Assembly (NCBI RefSeq): GCF_900250115.1 | Contig: NZ_LT984804.1 | Span: 2,309,301 to 2,373,300, forward strand | DNA: 64,000 bases | Reading direction: 5' to 3' | From: Cupriavidus taiwanensis | GTDB lineage: Bacteria > Pseudomonadota > Gammaproteobacteria > Burkholderiales > Burkholderiaceae | Shown: positions 51,144-59,847 of the stretch, piece after piece | How positions within the stretch are numbered: position 1 is the first letter of the stretch | Layout: the number at the start of each line of letters is the position of its first letter | The notes under the pieces: model-generated | Seen by the model: the letters and a program-made list of their open reading frames with translations, nothing else | Database searches by the model: none | What the model was told of the DNA's origin: nothing | Translations under genes and position numbers: made by a program

Positions 51144-53300
51144 TTAAGCCGCGCTATGCGGTGCAATGTTGTAAAGGTGGAAGTCGCCGGTCGGCGTGGT
51201 CACCCGCCCCGTGGGCGTGAGCCGGATGGCCTGGTCATGGGTGGCGCCCGCGTGGGCGGCCTGCGCTTGGCGCAGGGTGGCGGCGGCGTTGAGGTCCAGT
51301 TCGATGCTGCTGAACAGCAGCGGCGCCGCGCCTTCGATGGTGGCGATGGCAACCGGCAGCATACCGACGCGCAACGGCTGCATCAATAACGCCGCGGCCC
51401 AGATATACGCGGCCGACGTCCGGCCCTCGTCACGCCTGAGTACCTCGGCAAGACGCGTCAGCGGCGGCGTCTCGGTCTCGCGCAGCGCGCCCATCTCGAG
51501 CTGGAGCCGGCTGCCGAACAGGAACGTTTCCAGCGCGCCGGTGTTGCCATCCGCGGTCCAGTTGAAGCGCAGGCCGACCGACATGGCGTAGGAAACGCCG
51601 GGCCGGGACGCCTTGACAAAGGTGGCGACAGCGGTGTCGCGGACAATGAGGTTGGGCAGATGCACCGCAACGCCCACCACGTCGCCCAATGCCAGGCCCG
51701 GCATCGCTTCGCCCAGGTACAGCGCGCCGTTCGGTGACAGGTCAGCGGTCAGCCCGAGATAGCTCTTGTCGTTGATGGTCAGCGTGGTCGGCACGCGCAG
51801 CGGAAAGCGGTATTCCGTGCGGCGATTGCGCGAGTGCTTGCGCGCGTAGGCGGCCACGGCAATGGCGGAGCCCAACGTCATCAGCGTCCAGAACAGCGTC
51901 ACCAGGCCGGCGCCAAGCGCGAGGCTGCCCGTGTAAATCCGATACAGGCCGACCGGCACGCTGACGGCGGCCAGCGCGCACAGGACCAGCAGCGGCGACA
52001 GCCATAGCCACATCTTGCCGGTCTGCGACATCTGCTTGTCGGTGACCGCAAATGGGATATTTTTACGGAACAGGCCGACACTGGTCGACATGAAGGCGAA
52101 GAACCGCGCCATGGCGTACTGCTCGCTCAGGAACAGCGAGTTGTAGCCGCGCCCCAGTTCCAGGTGGACCAGGATCGAAAGCACGTAATACAGGCAGAAC
52201 AGCAGCAGGAACGTGTTCAGCGGCGAGATGATCGGCAGCATGCCGGTCAGGAACACCACCGGCGGCGTCAGGAAAAAAACCAGCTTCTGCCAGCCCTCGA
52301 AGAAGAACAATGCCGAGGCCAGGTAATTGAGGCGCTGGCCGAGCGTGAGCCCGCGCCCGAACAGGATGTTCTCGCGCCGGAATACCTGCATCGAGCCCAT
52401 GCCCCAGCGCATGCGCTGCTTCAGGTAGGTATCGATGCTGTGCGGCGCAAGGCCGAACGCCAGCGACTCGGCATGGTACACGGACTGGTAGCCGAGCTTG
52501 TGCATGCGGATCGCGGTGTGCACGTCCTCGGTCACGGTCTCGGTCGCAAAGCCGCCGATCCGTGCCACCGCGGCGCGCCGGATCACGGCACAGCTGCCGC
52601 AGAAAAACGCGGCATTGAGCGCATCCTTGCCGCGCTGGATCACCTTGAAGAACAACGCCTGCTCGTCCCACACCCGCTTCTTGCCCAGGCGGTGGTTGAA
52701 GGAATCGATGTTGAAGAAATCCTGCGGGGTCTGCACGAAGGCAACCCGCTCGTCACGGAAATAGCCCAGCGTCTTGACCAGGAAATCCTTGCGCGGCGCG
52801 TGGTCGGCGTCGAAGATCGCGATGAATTCGCCGCTGCTGTGCTGCAGCGCGTGATTGAGGTTGCCGGCCTTGGCGTGGGCGTTGTCGCCACGCGCCAGGT
52901 AGCGGCAACCCAGTTCCTGCGCCAGCGCCCGCATCGATTCCCGACGACCATCGTCAAGCAGCCAGGTTGCATGCGGATAATCCATGCGTATCACCGCCAG
53001 CAGCGTGCGGCGAATCAGCTCGACCGACTCGTTATAGGTCGGCACGTAGACGTCGACGGCCAGGCCCGGCTCAGGCGGCGGCGGCGCGCGCACCGAAAGC
53101 CGGTACGTCATCAGCACGAAGAGCAGGCCGCTGAGATAGCCGTAGACCTCCGCCGCATAGAGCGGAATGGAGAACAGCGGGACCGAAAGATTGATTGTGT
53201 CGATCCGCCAGGCGAGATACGCCAACCCCATCAGCACGTACGCCAGCACCAGCAGCCTGATGGCCCGGCCGGGCTGTTCAGTTGTCATGTCTTCGTTCAT
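51144..53300 (-). CDS. BcsA-like GT2 polysaccharide synthase with PilZ domain
   Basis: A 718-residue inner-membrane processive synthase. Catalytic motifs: D116-D117 (LLDDGRR), DAD at 164-166 (FDADHAP), TED at 257-259, and QRMRW at 295-299. Helices flank the GT domain (N-terminal about 14-65; C-terminal 325-485). A PilZ domain follows with R494xxxR498 and D520xSxxG525, the two c-di-GMP contacts, so activity should require c-di-GMP. This is the BcsA plan, but no BcsB, BcsZ or BcsC gene is near; the product could be cellulose or another beta-glucan. ATG at 53300 chosen; 53288 is an alternative. Confidence 0.88.
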   Translation of the reverse strand: MNEDMTTEQPGRAIRLLVLAYVLMGLAYLAWRIDTINLSVPLFSIPLYAAEVYGYLSGLLFVLMTYRLSVRAPPPPEPGLAVDVYVPTYNESVELIRRTLLAVIRMDYPHATWLLDDGRRESMRALAQELGCRYLARGDNAHAKAGNLNHALQHSSGEFIAIFDADHAPRKDFLVKTLGYFRDERVAFVQTPQDFFNIDSFNHRLGKKRVWDEQALFFKVIQRGKDALNAAFFCGSCAVIRRAAVARIGGFATETVTEDVHTAIRMHKLGYQSVYHAESLAFGLAPHSIDTYLKQRMRWGMGSMQVFRRENILFGRGLTLGQRLNYLASALFFFEGWQKLVFFLTPPVVFLTGMLPIISPLNTFLLLFCLYYVLSILVHLELGRGYNSLFLSEQYAMARFFAFMSTSVGLFRKNIPFAVTDKQMSQTGKMWLWLSPLLVLCALAAVSVPVGLYRIYTGSLALGAGLVTLFWTLMTLGSAIAVAAYARKHSRNRRTEYRFPLRVPTTLTINDKSYLGLTADLSPNGALYLGEAMPGLALGDVVGVAVHLPNLIVRDTAVATFVKASRPGVSYAMSVGLRFNWTADGNTGALETFLFGSRLQLEMGALRETETPPLTRLAEVLRRDEGRTSAAYIWAAALLMQPLRVGMLPVAIATIEGAAPLLFSSIELDLNAAATLRQAQAAHAGATHDQAIRLTPTGRVTTPTGDFHLYNIAPHSAA

Positions 53301-53703
53301 TGTTATTTTTCTTCGGTCACCAGGACCATGGGACAAGAACGCAAGAGGTCAAGCGACGTTGACCAATACAGAAGGCATCAGCGATTCCCTGCCATCCGGG
53401 GGAATCCATTGCGGATGGCCCGATCGGGGCCGTCATGCGGATGCATCCCACGGTGCAAGACCGCAACGCCGTCCGGTTACAGCATATAAAGAATTGGCGC
53501 ATTCCGTAAGTCGTGCGAAGACGAAAACCGGCGCGGTATCCATGAACCTTGCGGCAGCGTGCGGCGGATTTAAATCGCGCTAATCTCAGAGTTCAGTGAA
53601 TGCGCCGGCCGCGTGCGCGCAAATGGTGTGCGGGCGGATACCGCCACCACCCGGCCCCACTCTGGCGGCTCGTTTAGAATTTTGCGCGTGCGAGGCGATC
53701 CGG
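53301..53703. other. Divergent intergenic region before synthase and sigma-54 activator genes
   Basis: A 403-bp stretch without a credible gene. It holds the inverted repeat at 53347-53364, an AT-rich island around 53480-53500 (cagcatataaagaattggc) and a second one near 53570 (GGATTTAAATCGCGC). These suggest promoters in both directions, but no clear -35/-10 pair could be assigned. Confidence 0.5.
53347..53364. promoter_or_regulatory. Inverted repeat upstream of the synthase gene
   Basis: GGTCAA-GCGACG-TTGACC is a perfect 6-bp dyad with a 6-bp spacer, 47-64 bp upstream of the synthase ATG. The left arm, read on the minus strand as TTGACC, could also serve as a -35 element. It looks like an operator; the regulator is unknown. 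Confidence 0.5.
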
Positions 53704-54747
53704 ATGGGTTCGCCACACACCCTGATCCATCAATCATTCGCCATGACCGCCCCCCTGGAACTCGTCGGAAACCATCCGTCGGTCGCCGCCTTGCGCGACC
53801 TGGTGGCACGCGTGGCAAGAAGCCAGGCGCGCACCGTCCTGCTTTACGGTGAGACCGGCACCGGCAAGAGCCTGGTGGCGCGCATGCTGCACCAGCAATC
53901 CAGCCGCGCGCACGCAGAGTTCATCGACATCAATTGCGCGGCCATACCGGGCCAGCTGCTGGAGTCGGAGTTGTTCGGCCATGAACGCGGCGCGTTCACC
54001 GGCGCGGTGGGCAAGAAGGAAGGGTTGGTCGAGGCCGGCAATGGCGGCACGGTGTTCCTGGATGAGGTGCGCGAACTGGACCTGGTGATGCAGTCCAAGC
54101 TGCTGACGCTGCTGGATACCCGGCGCTTCCGCCGCGTGGGCGCGATCCGGCCGATCAGTGTCGATGTGCGCTTTATCGCCGCCACCAACAAGATCCTGCT
54201 CAGCGAAGTGAATGCCGGCAAGTTCCGCGAGGACCTGTACTACCGGCTGCAGGTCATCTCGATCAATATCCCGCCCTTGCGCGAGCGCGGCGACGACATC
54301 CTGCTGCTGGCGCACCATGCGCTGCAGCGCTACAACCGCCAGTACGGCAGCCGGATGGAGCGGATCGACCCCGAAGTCGAGCGCATTTTCCGGGCCTACC
54401 GCTGGCCCGGCAATGTGCGCGAACTGGAGAACCTGCTGGAGCGCATCTGCCTGCTCGAGACCGGCAATTGCGTATTGCCCGCACACCTGCCAGCGCGCAT
54501 CCTGCGCGAGCTGGACGTCGCTGCGACCCCGGCCAGCGCCCTGCCCCTGACCGCCCCGCCGCCGGCACGCGAGGCGCCAGCGGGGCCGCTGGACTACTAC
54601 GCCGCCACCGCGCGCTTCCAGGCCGGGTTGATCGAACAGGCCGTGTCGGCCTGCGGCGGCAATCTCGCCGAGGCCGCGCGCCGGCTCGGACTCAGCCGCC
54701 ATGCGCTGCGGCACCAGATGAGCAAGCTGGGATTGCCCTCGGGCTGA
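53704..54747 (+). CDS. Sigma-54-dependent transcriptional activator (no receiver domain)
   Basis: A 347-residue enhancer-binding protein. The AAA+ domain begins almost at once: Walker A GETGTGKS (49-56), the sigma-54 contact loop GAFTGA (96-101), Walker B GGTVFLDE (114-121), and arginine-finger region FREDLYYRLQV. A C-terminal Fis-type helix-turn-helix is GNLAEAARRLGLSRHALRHQMSKLGL. No receiver, GAF or PAS domain precedes the AAA+ part, so activity may be set by an interacting protein or by expression level, as with PspF. ATG 53704 has GAGG in front; 53743 is an alternative. It directly precedes the sigma-54 promoter at 54870. Confidence 0.9.
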   Translation: MGSPHTLIHQSFAMTAPLELVGNHPSVAALRDLVARVARSQARTVLLYGETGTGKSLVARMLHQQSSRAHAEFIDINCAAIPGQLLESELFGHERGAFTGAVGKKEGLVEAGNGGTVFLDEVRELDLVMQSKLLTLLDTRRFRRVGAIRPISVDVRFIAATNKILLSEVNAGKFREDLYYRLQVISINIPPLRERGDDILLLAHHALQRYNRQYGSRMERIDPEVERIFRAYRWPGNVRELENLLERICLLETGNCVLPAHLPARILRELDVAATPASALPLTAPPPAREAPAGPLDYYAATARFQAGLIEQAVSACGGNLAEAARRLGLSRHALRHQMSKLGLPSG

Positions 54748-54760
54748 GCCGCGCGTGTCG

Positions 54761-54798
54761 CACGCAATGGCGTGAAATGCACGCAATCCAGGTGCGTG
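54761..54798. promoter_or_regulatory. Putative enhancer (UAS) for the sigma-54 activator
   Basis: Two inverted repeats share the half-sites CACGC/GCGTG: CACGC-AATG-GCGTG (54761-54774) and CACGC-N9-GCGTG (54780-54798). They lie about 72-109 bp upstream of the -24 element, a normal position for enhancer-binding proteins that loop the DNA. Confidence 0.65.
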
Positions 54799-54869
54799 AC
54801 TTTCGCGCGGAGAGCCGCCTTGCAGTCCCAGGCCTTTGATCCTGAAGGAAATTTGCTTCATCGTCCGGC

Positions 54870-54884
54870 TGGCACAGCTTCTGC
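54870..54884 (+). promoter_or_regulatory. Sigma-54 (-24/-12) promoter of the AtuA-DUF4387-Bug operon
   Basis: TGGCACAGCTTCTGC matches the consensus TGGCACR-N4-TTGC with one mismatch, and GG and GC have the required spacing. Transcription would start near 54896; the mRNA begins with a small hairpin (TCGCTT-TAACG-AAGCGA, 54904-54920) before the ATG at 54942. Confidence 0.8.
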
Positions 54885-54941
54885 GTATTGGGTGTCACGT
54901 GACTCGCTTTAACGAAGCGACACCTAACCGGAGAATGTTGA

Positions 54942-56303
54942 ATGCAGTCGCTGAAGATCATTTGCCCCAATGGCCATCTCGGCTTTGCCCCGCTGCGCAC
55001 GGGCAGTTTCGAGATCGGCGTTGCCGCCGCACCGGACTACATCGCGGCCGATTCGGGCAGCGATGATGTCGGTCCGGTGCCGCTCGGCTCGGATACCTCC
55101 ACCAGTCCTGAAGCGTGGCAGCGCCACGATCTCGAGCACATGCTGCTGGCCTCGCGGCGGCTGGGCGTGCCGATGATCATCGGCTCGGCCGGCGATACCG
55201 GCACCAACAGCCGCGTCGACCGCTACGTCGAGATCCTGCGCGACCTCGCGCAACGGCATCGCCTGCCGCGCTTTCGCATCGGCTACTTTTATTCCGAGGT
55301 GCCGAAGTCGCTGGTGCGGGAACAGCTGAACGCCGGGGAAACCATCCGCGGCCTCGACGGCTTTGCCGACCTGACCCTGGCGGAACTGGATGCCACCGAC
55401 CGCATCGTCGCCATGGCGGGCGTGCATCCTTACCTGGAACTGCTGCGCCAGGGCGTCGATGTCATCATCGGCGGCCGCAGCTCCGATGCCGCGGTGTTCG
55501 CCGCGCCGGCGCTGCACCATGGCTTTGCCGCCGACCATGCCTACTACCTGGGCAAGGTGCTGGAGTGCGCCTCGTTCTGCGCGGAGCCGTACGGCGGCAA
55601 GGAGACCGTGCTGGGCGAAATCACCCACGACGACGTCCGCGTGACGGCCATGCATCCCGAGCAGCGCTGCACCATTGCCTCGGTGGCCGGGCATGCGATG
55701 TACGAGCGCTCCAATCCGTTCGAGGAATTCGTCGCTGGCGGCAGGCTCGACATGAGCCAGTGCCGCTACGAGCAGCTCGACCCGCGCACCACCCGCATCA
55801 CCGGCGCCCGCTTCGAGCCCGCGCCGCAGGTGCGCGTCAAGCTGGAGGGCTCGGGCAAGGTCGGCGAGCGCTACGTGGGCCTGTGCGGCATCCGCGACCC
55901 GTACACCATTGCCAACGTCGACCGCGTCATTGCGTGGGCGCGCGAACAGGTGCGCGCGCGCTTCGGCGACACCGGCTATTCGCTGCACTACAACGTTTAT
56001 GGGCGCGACGGGGTGATGGGCGAACTGGAACCGCTGCGCGACCGCCCCGGCCACGAGCTTTGCGTGATGGTGCAGGGCGTGGCGCCCACGCGCGAGATGG
56101 CGGAGGAAGTCACGATGATCGGCCTGCGCCAGATGTTCTACGCGCGGCTGCCGGATGTGAAGGGCACCGCCGGCTCGGTGTCGTTCCCGCTGGACGAGGT
56201 GCTGCACGCCAGCGCCGCCTATCGCTGGACGCTGAACCATACGATGGAAGTGCGCGATCCGCTCGCGCTGTTCCCCACCCATATCGTCGAAGCCGGCGTC
56301 TGA
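54942..56303 (+). CDS. AtuA-family (DUF1446, acyclic terpene utilisation) protein
   Basis: A 453-residue protein of the AtuA/DUF1446 family, named after the Pseudomonas citronellol cluster but of unknown chemistry. Typical segments: YIAADSGSDDVGPVPLGSDTSTS near the N-terminus, MIIGSAGDTGTNSRVD, DVIIGGRSSDAAVFAAPALHHGF and YEQLDPRTTRITGARFE. The DUF4387 gene follows 27 bp downstream, a pairing seen in many genomes. Here the operon also has a Bug receptor and a sigma-54 activator, pointing to catabolism of an unknown small acid rather than a terpene (inference). GGAG precedes the start. Confidence 0.88.
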   Translation: MQSLKIICPNGHLGFAPLRTGSFEIGVAAAPDYIAADSGSDDVGPVPLGSDTSTSPEAWQRHDLEHMLLASRRLGVPMIIGSAGDTGTNSRVDRYVEILRDLAQRHRLPRFRIGYFYSEVPKSLVREQLNAGETIRGLDGFADLTLAELDATDRIVAMAGVHPYLELLRQGVDVIIGGRSSDAAVFAAPALHHGFAADHAYYLGKVLECASFCAEPYGGKETVLGEITHDDVRVTAMHPEQRCTIASVAGHAMYERSNPFEEFVAGGRLDMSQCRYEQLDPRTTRITGARFEPAPQVRVKLEGSGKVGERYVGLCGIRDPYTIANVDRVIAWAREQVRARFGDTGYSLHYNVYGRDGVMGELEPLRDRPGHELCVMVQGVAPTREMAEEVTMIGLRQMFYARLPDVKGTAGSVSFPLDEVLHASAAYRWTLNHTMEVRDPLALFPTHIVEAGV

Positions 56304-56329
56304 CGCGCCACGTTGCCAGGGAAACCACC

Positions 56330-56701
56330 ATGACCATTGCCAACCACCCCTCGCCCTCCCCGGCCACCGCGGCCGCAGCAGCGCCGACGCAGCCGCTGCA
56401 AGCGCTCGCCAAGACCATCCGCAGCAAGAACGCCGGCGTCAACAAGATCACGTTCGACATCATTTTCCGCGAGCAGGCCGAGTATGAACGGGTCAAGCGC
56501 TCGCGCGTGCTGACCCGCGAAAGCGTGGCCGCGCTGTTCCGCGTGCCGGTGGCGCGCATTTCCGATTTCGTCGAATACGATCCGGCCTTCGCCATCAAGT
56601 TCACCATGTACCGCGCGCAGCCCAGCGGCAGCGCCGGCGATGGCGACATTTTCGGGGCGCAGCAGTATGCGCCGCTGCTGACGCTGGAGATCCCGGCCTG
56701 A
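56330..56701 (+). CDS. DUF4387 protein
   Basis: A 123-residue protein. After a low-complexity Ala/Pro/Ser-rich start (about 25 residues) comes LAKTIRSKNAGVNKITFDIIFREQAEYERVKRSRVLTRESVAALF and FAIKFTMYRAQPSGSAGDGDIFGAQQYAPLLTLEIP, the DUF4387 pattern. DUF4387 proteins are encoded next to, or fused with, AtuA-type proteins, so the two are probably subunits of one enzyme. No catalytic residue is known. Confidence 0.87.
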   Translation: MTIANHPSPSPATAAAAAPTQPLQALAKTIRSKNAGVNKITFDIIFREQAEYERVKRSRVLTRESVAALFRVPVARISDFVEYDPAFAIKFTMYRAQPSGSAGDGDIFGAQQYAPLLTLEIPA

Positions 56702-56807
56702 TGCTTCCGCGCGGCCTGGCGTGCCCGGCCCGCTCCGGGGCACGCCGGCCGCTTCCGCAGCGTTGCCCGCTGCCTTGCTGCAACACGACGAGTTTCGGGG
56801 AAGACCT

Positions 56808-57836
56808 ATGGACAAGACCCTTTTCAAGCGCACCTGGCAACGGCTGGCATACCGCCTGCCCGCGGCGCTGACCGCGGCCGTGCTGGCCGCCTCTGCACTG
56901 CCCGCCTCCGCCGCGCCGGCGGAGCAAGCGGCCGCGGTGCCGCCGCTGATGCGGATCGTGGTGCCGTTCTCGGCGGGCGCCAGCAACGACGTGATCGCGC
57001 GCGCGATCGCGCCGGCGCTGGCAAAGCGCCTCGGCAACACCGTGATCGTGGAGAACCGTCCGGGTGTCGCGGGCGTGCTGGGCGCGGACTACGTCGCCAA
57101 GGGCCCGCGCGACGGCTCGGTGCTGCTGCTGACCTCATCGACCTTCCTGACCGCTGCGGCCACGCAGGCGCGCTCGCCATATGACCCGCTGACCGCGTTC
57201 GCGCCGGTGGCGCTAGTGGCCGACGGCCCGCTGCTGCTCGCGGTGTCGTCCACCAGCGCGGCATCCCGCTCGATCCGCACCCCCACCGAGCTTATCGCCG
57301 CGGCGCGGGCCAGGCCGGGAACGATCAGCTACGGCTCGGCCGGGGTGGGTTCGCTCGGCCAGCTCGCGACGGAACTGCTGTGCGACACCTCGAAGGTCCA
57401 GATGATGCACGTGCCGTACAAGGGTGCCGCCAACGCGCTGATCGACCTGGCCGCCGGGCAGATCGACGTGATGATGTCGAACTACAGTTCCATCGCCACG
57501 CAGATCAAGTCCGGCAAGGTCAGGCCGCTGGCCGTTACCTCCGCCGTGTCGAATCCCGCGTTTCCGGACTTGCCGCCGCTGGCCGCATCGGTGCCGGGCT
57601 ATGGCATCGAGATCTGGGTCGGCGTGCTGGCGCCGGCGGGCGCGCCCGCCGCGCTGGTGCAGCGGCTCAATCGCGACATTGCCGAGATCGCCGCGTCGCC
57701 GGAGGTGCGCGCCATCCTCGAGCCGGACGGCTCGCGTCCGCTGGCCGCGACGCCCGCCGAGTTCGGCGCGCGCATGAAGCAGGATCTTGCGCAGTGGAAG
57801 CGCATCGCCGTGGAACGCAAGATCGTCGCGGAATAG
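56808..57836 (+). CDS. Bug/TctC-family substrate-binding protein
   Basis: A 342-residue periplasmic receptor with signal peptide (LPAALTAAVLAASALPASAAPA). Family motifs: MRIVVPFSAGASNDVIARAIAPAL, VIVENRPGVAGVLGADYVAKGPRDGSVLLL, ISYGSAGVGSLGQLATELL, MHVPYKGAANALIDLAAGQIDVMMSN and SGKVRPLAVTS. It is the last gene of the sigma-54-driven operon (106 bp after DUF4387) and probably binds the compound degraded by AtuA/DUF4387. GGGGAAG ribosome binding site. It shares only general family similarity with the Bug protein at 15660. Confidence 0.92.
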   Translation: MDKTLFKRTWQRLAYRLPAALTAAVLAASALPASAAPAEQAAAVPPLMRIVVPFSAGASNDVIARAIAPALAKRLGNTVIVENRPGVAGVLGADYVAKGPRDGSVLLLTSSTFLTAAATQARSPYDPLTAFAPVALVADGPLLLAVSSTSAASRSIRTPTELIAAARARPGTISYGSAGVGSLGQLATELLCDTSKVQMMHVPYKGAANALIDLAAGQIDVMMSNYSSIATQIKSGKVRPLAVTSAVSNPAFPDLPPLAASVPGYGIEIWVGVLAPAGAPAALVQRLNRDIAEIAASPEVRAILEPDGSRPLAATPAEFGARMKQDLAQWKRIAVERKIVAE

Positions 57837-57960
57837 ACGCTGCCTGCACGCCCTGCACCGCCGCGCCCGCGGGGGTAGAATCTGCGCCTCACACCGAAGA
57901 AGGCCAACCTGGTCCGCATGCCGGCTGAATGGCGGGCCTTCTGTCGTTTCGGAGGACCCC

Positions 57961-59817
57961 GTGCTGCGCGCGTTCGAACGTCTGCTTGATCCCTTCCCGC
58001 CCGACGAGGCACCGCCGCCGCCCAAGGGCCTGGCGGCCTTCCTGTGGGCCTGCACCCGCGGCACCCGCCGCTATTTCGTCGCGCTGGCGCTGCTCAGTGC
58101 CGGCGTGTCGATCTACGAAGCGTGGCTGTTCTCCTTCCTCGGGCAAGTGGTGGATCTGCTGGCGGCGTGGCAGGGTAACCGCGACGCATCGGCACAGGAA
58201 CAGCGCGTGCTGTGGGGGATCGGCATCGTGCTGCTCACCAGCATCGGCCTGGTGGCGCTGCGCACCATGGTGCAGCACCAGGTGCTGGCGATCAACCTGC
58301 CGCTGCGGCTGCGCTGGGATTTCCACCGGCTGATGCTCAGGCAGAGCCTGTCGTTTTTCTCCGATGAATTTGCCGGGCGCGTCACCACCAAGGTCATGCA
58401 GACCGCGCTGGCCGTGCGCGAGGTGCTGTTCACCTTCATCGAGATCGTGCTCGCCATCGGCGTGTACTTCATCACCATCATCGCGCTGGCGGGCGGCTTC
58501 GATTTCCGGCTGATGCTGCCCTTCATCGGCTGGATCGTGCTGTTCGGCCTGGCCATGCTGTATTTCGTGCCGCGCCTGGGCCAGGTCGGGCAGGAGCAGG
58601 CCCATGCCCGCTCGTCGATGACTGGCCGCGTCACCGACGCCTACACCAACATCACCACCGTCAAGCTGTTCTCGCACACCCGGCGCGAGGCCCACTTCGC
58701 GCGAGCGGCGATGGAGGATTTCAAGGAAACCGGGTTCCGGCAGATGCGCCTCGTCAGCCAGTTCGAGGTCGTCAACCAGGCCCTGGTGGTGGGATTGATT
58801 TTGGCGGCGGGCGGCTATGCGCTGTGGCTGTGGCATGGGGCCGAGATCGGCACCGGCGCGGTGGCCGCGGTCACCGCCATGGCGCTGCGCATCAACGGCA
58901 TGTCGCACTGGATCATGTGGCAGATGGCCTCGCTGTTCGAGAATATCGGCACGGTGCAGGACGGCATTGCCACGCTGACGCACGTGGCCAAGGTCCAGGA
59001 CGCGCCCGGCGCGCCGGCGCTGCAGATCCGGCGCGGTGAAGTGGAATTCGACCAGGTCCGCTTCAACTACAACGGCGAACGCCAGGTGCTCGACGGCCTC
59101 AGCCTGACCGTGCGTCCCGGCGAGAAGATCGGGCTGGTGGGCCGCTCCGGCGCGGGCAAGTCCACGCTGATCAACCTGCTGCTGCGCTTCTACGACGTGG
59201 ACAGCGGCCGCATCCGCATCGACGGGCAGGACATCGCCAGGGTGACACAGGACAGCCTGCGCGGCGCCATCGGCATGGTCACCCAGGACACCTCGTTGCT
59301 GCATCGCTCGATCCGCGACAACATCGCCTACGGCCGCCCCAACGCCACCGACGCGGAAATCCGCCACGCCGCCGTGCACGCCCAGGCCGACGACTTCATC
59401 CGCCAGCTGAGCGACCAGCATGGCCACACCGGCTACGACACGCTGGTCGGCGAACGCGGCGTCAAGCTCTCGGGCGGACAGCGCCAGCGCATCGCGATTG
59501 CGCGCGTGATGCTCAAGAACGCGCCGATCCTGCTGCTGGACGAAGCCACCAGCGCGCTGGACTCCGAGGTCGAAGCCGCGATCCAGGAAAGCCTGGACGA
59601 AATGATGGAAGGCAAGACCGTGATCGCGATCGCCCACCGCCTCTCGACCATCGCCGCCATGGACCGCCTGATCGTGATGGACCAGGGGCGCATCATCGAA
59701 CAGGGCACGCACGCCGAATTGCTGGCGAAGAACGGCACCTATGCGCGGCTGTGGCGGCACCAGAGCGGCGGCTTCCTGGGTGAAGAGCAGGACGAGGCGA
59801 CGGACACGGTGGCGTAG
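57961..59817 (+). CDS. ABC exporter, ABCB/MsbA-like half-transporter
   Basis: A 618-residue fused membrane/ATPase protein. Six helices span about residues 40-330; the ATPase has Walker A GRSGAGKST, signature LSGGQRQR, Walker B ILLLDEATS and the His switch in IAIAHRLST. Members export lipids, peptides or drugs as homodimers. The GTG start at 57961 has GGAGG 5 bp upstream; an earlier frame extension overlaps the Bug gene and has no ribosome binding site. Single gene, no adaptor; substrate unknown. It converges on the fatty acid hydroxylase-type gene. Confidence 0.9.
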   Translation: MLRAFERLLDPFPPDEAPPPPKGLAAFLWACTRGTRRYFVALALLSAGVSIYEAWLFSFLGQVVDLLAAWQGNRDASAQEQRVLWGIGIVLLTSIGLVALRTMVQHQVLAINLPLRLRWDFHRLMLRQSLSFFSDEFAGRVTTKVMQTALAVREVLFTFIEIVLAIGVYFITIIALAGGFDFRLMLPFIGWIVLFGLAMLYFVPRLGQVGQEQAHARSSMTGRVTDAYTNITTVKLFSHTRREAHFARAAMEDFKETGFRQMRLVSQFEVVNQALVVGLILAAGGYALWLWHGAEIGTGAVAAVTAMALRINGMSHWIMWQMASLFENIGTVQDGIATLTHVAKVQDAPGAPALQIRRGEVEFDQVRFNYNGERQVLDGLSLTVRPGEKIGLVGRSGAGKSTLINLLLRFYDVDSGRIRIDGQDIARVTQDSLRGAIGMVTQDTSLLHRSIRDNIAYGRPNATDAEIRHAAVHAQADDFIRQLSDQHGHTGYDTLVGERGVKLSGGQRQRIAIARVMLKNAPILLLDEATSALDSEVEAAIQESLDEMMEGKTVIAIAHRLSTIAAMDRLIVMDQGRIIEQGTHAELLAKNGTYARLWRHQSGGFLGEEQDEATDTVA

Positions 59818-59847
59818 CGCGGCTGGCGATCGTCAGCACGCGGCCGG

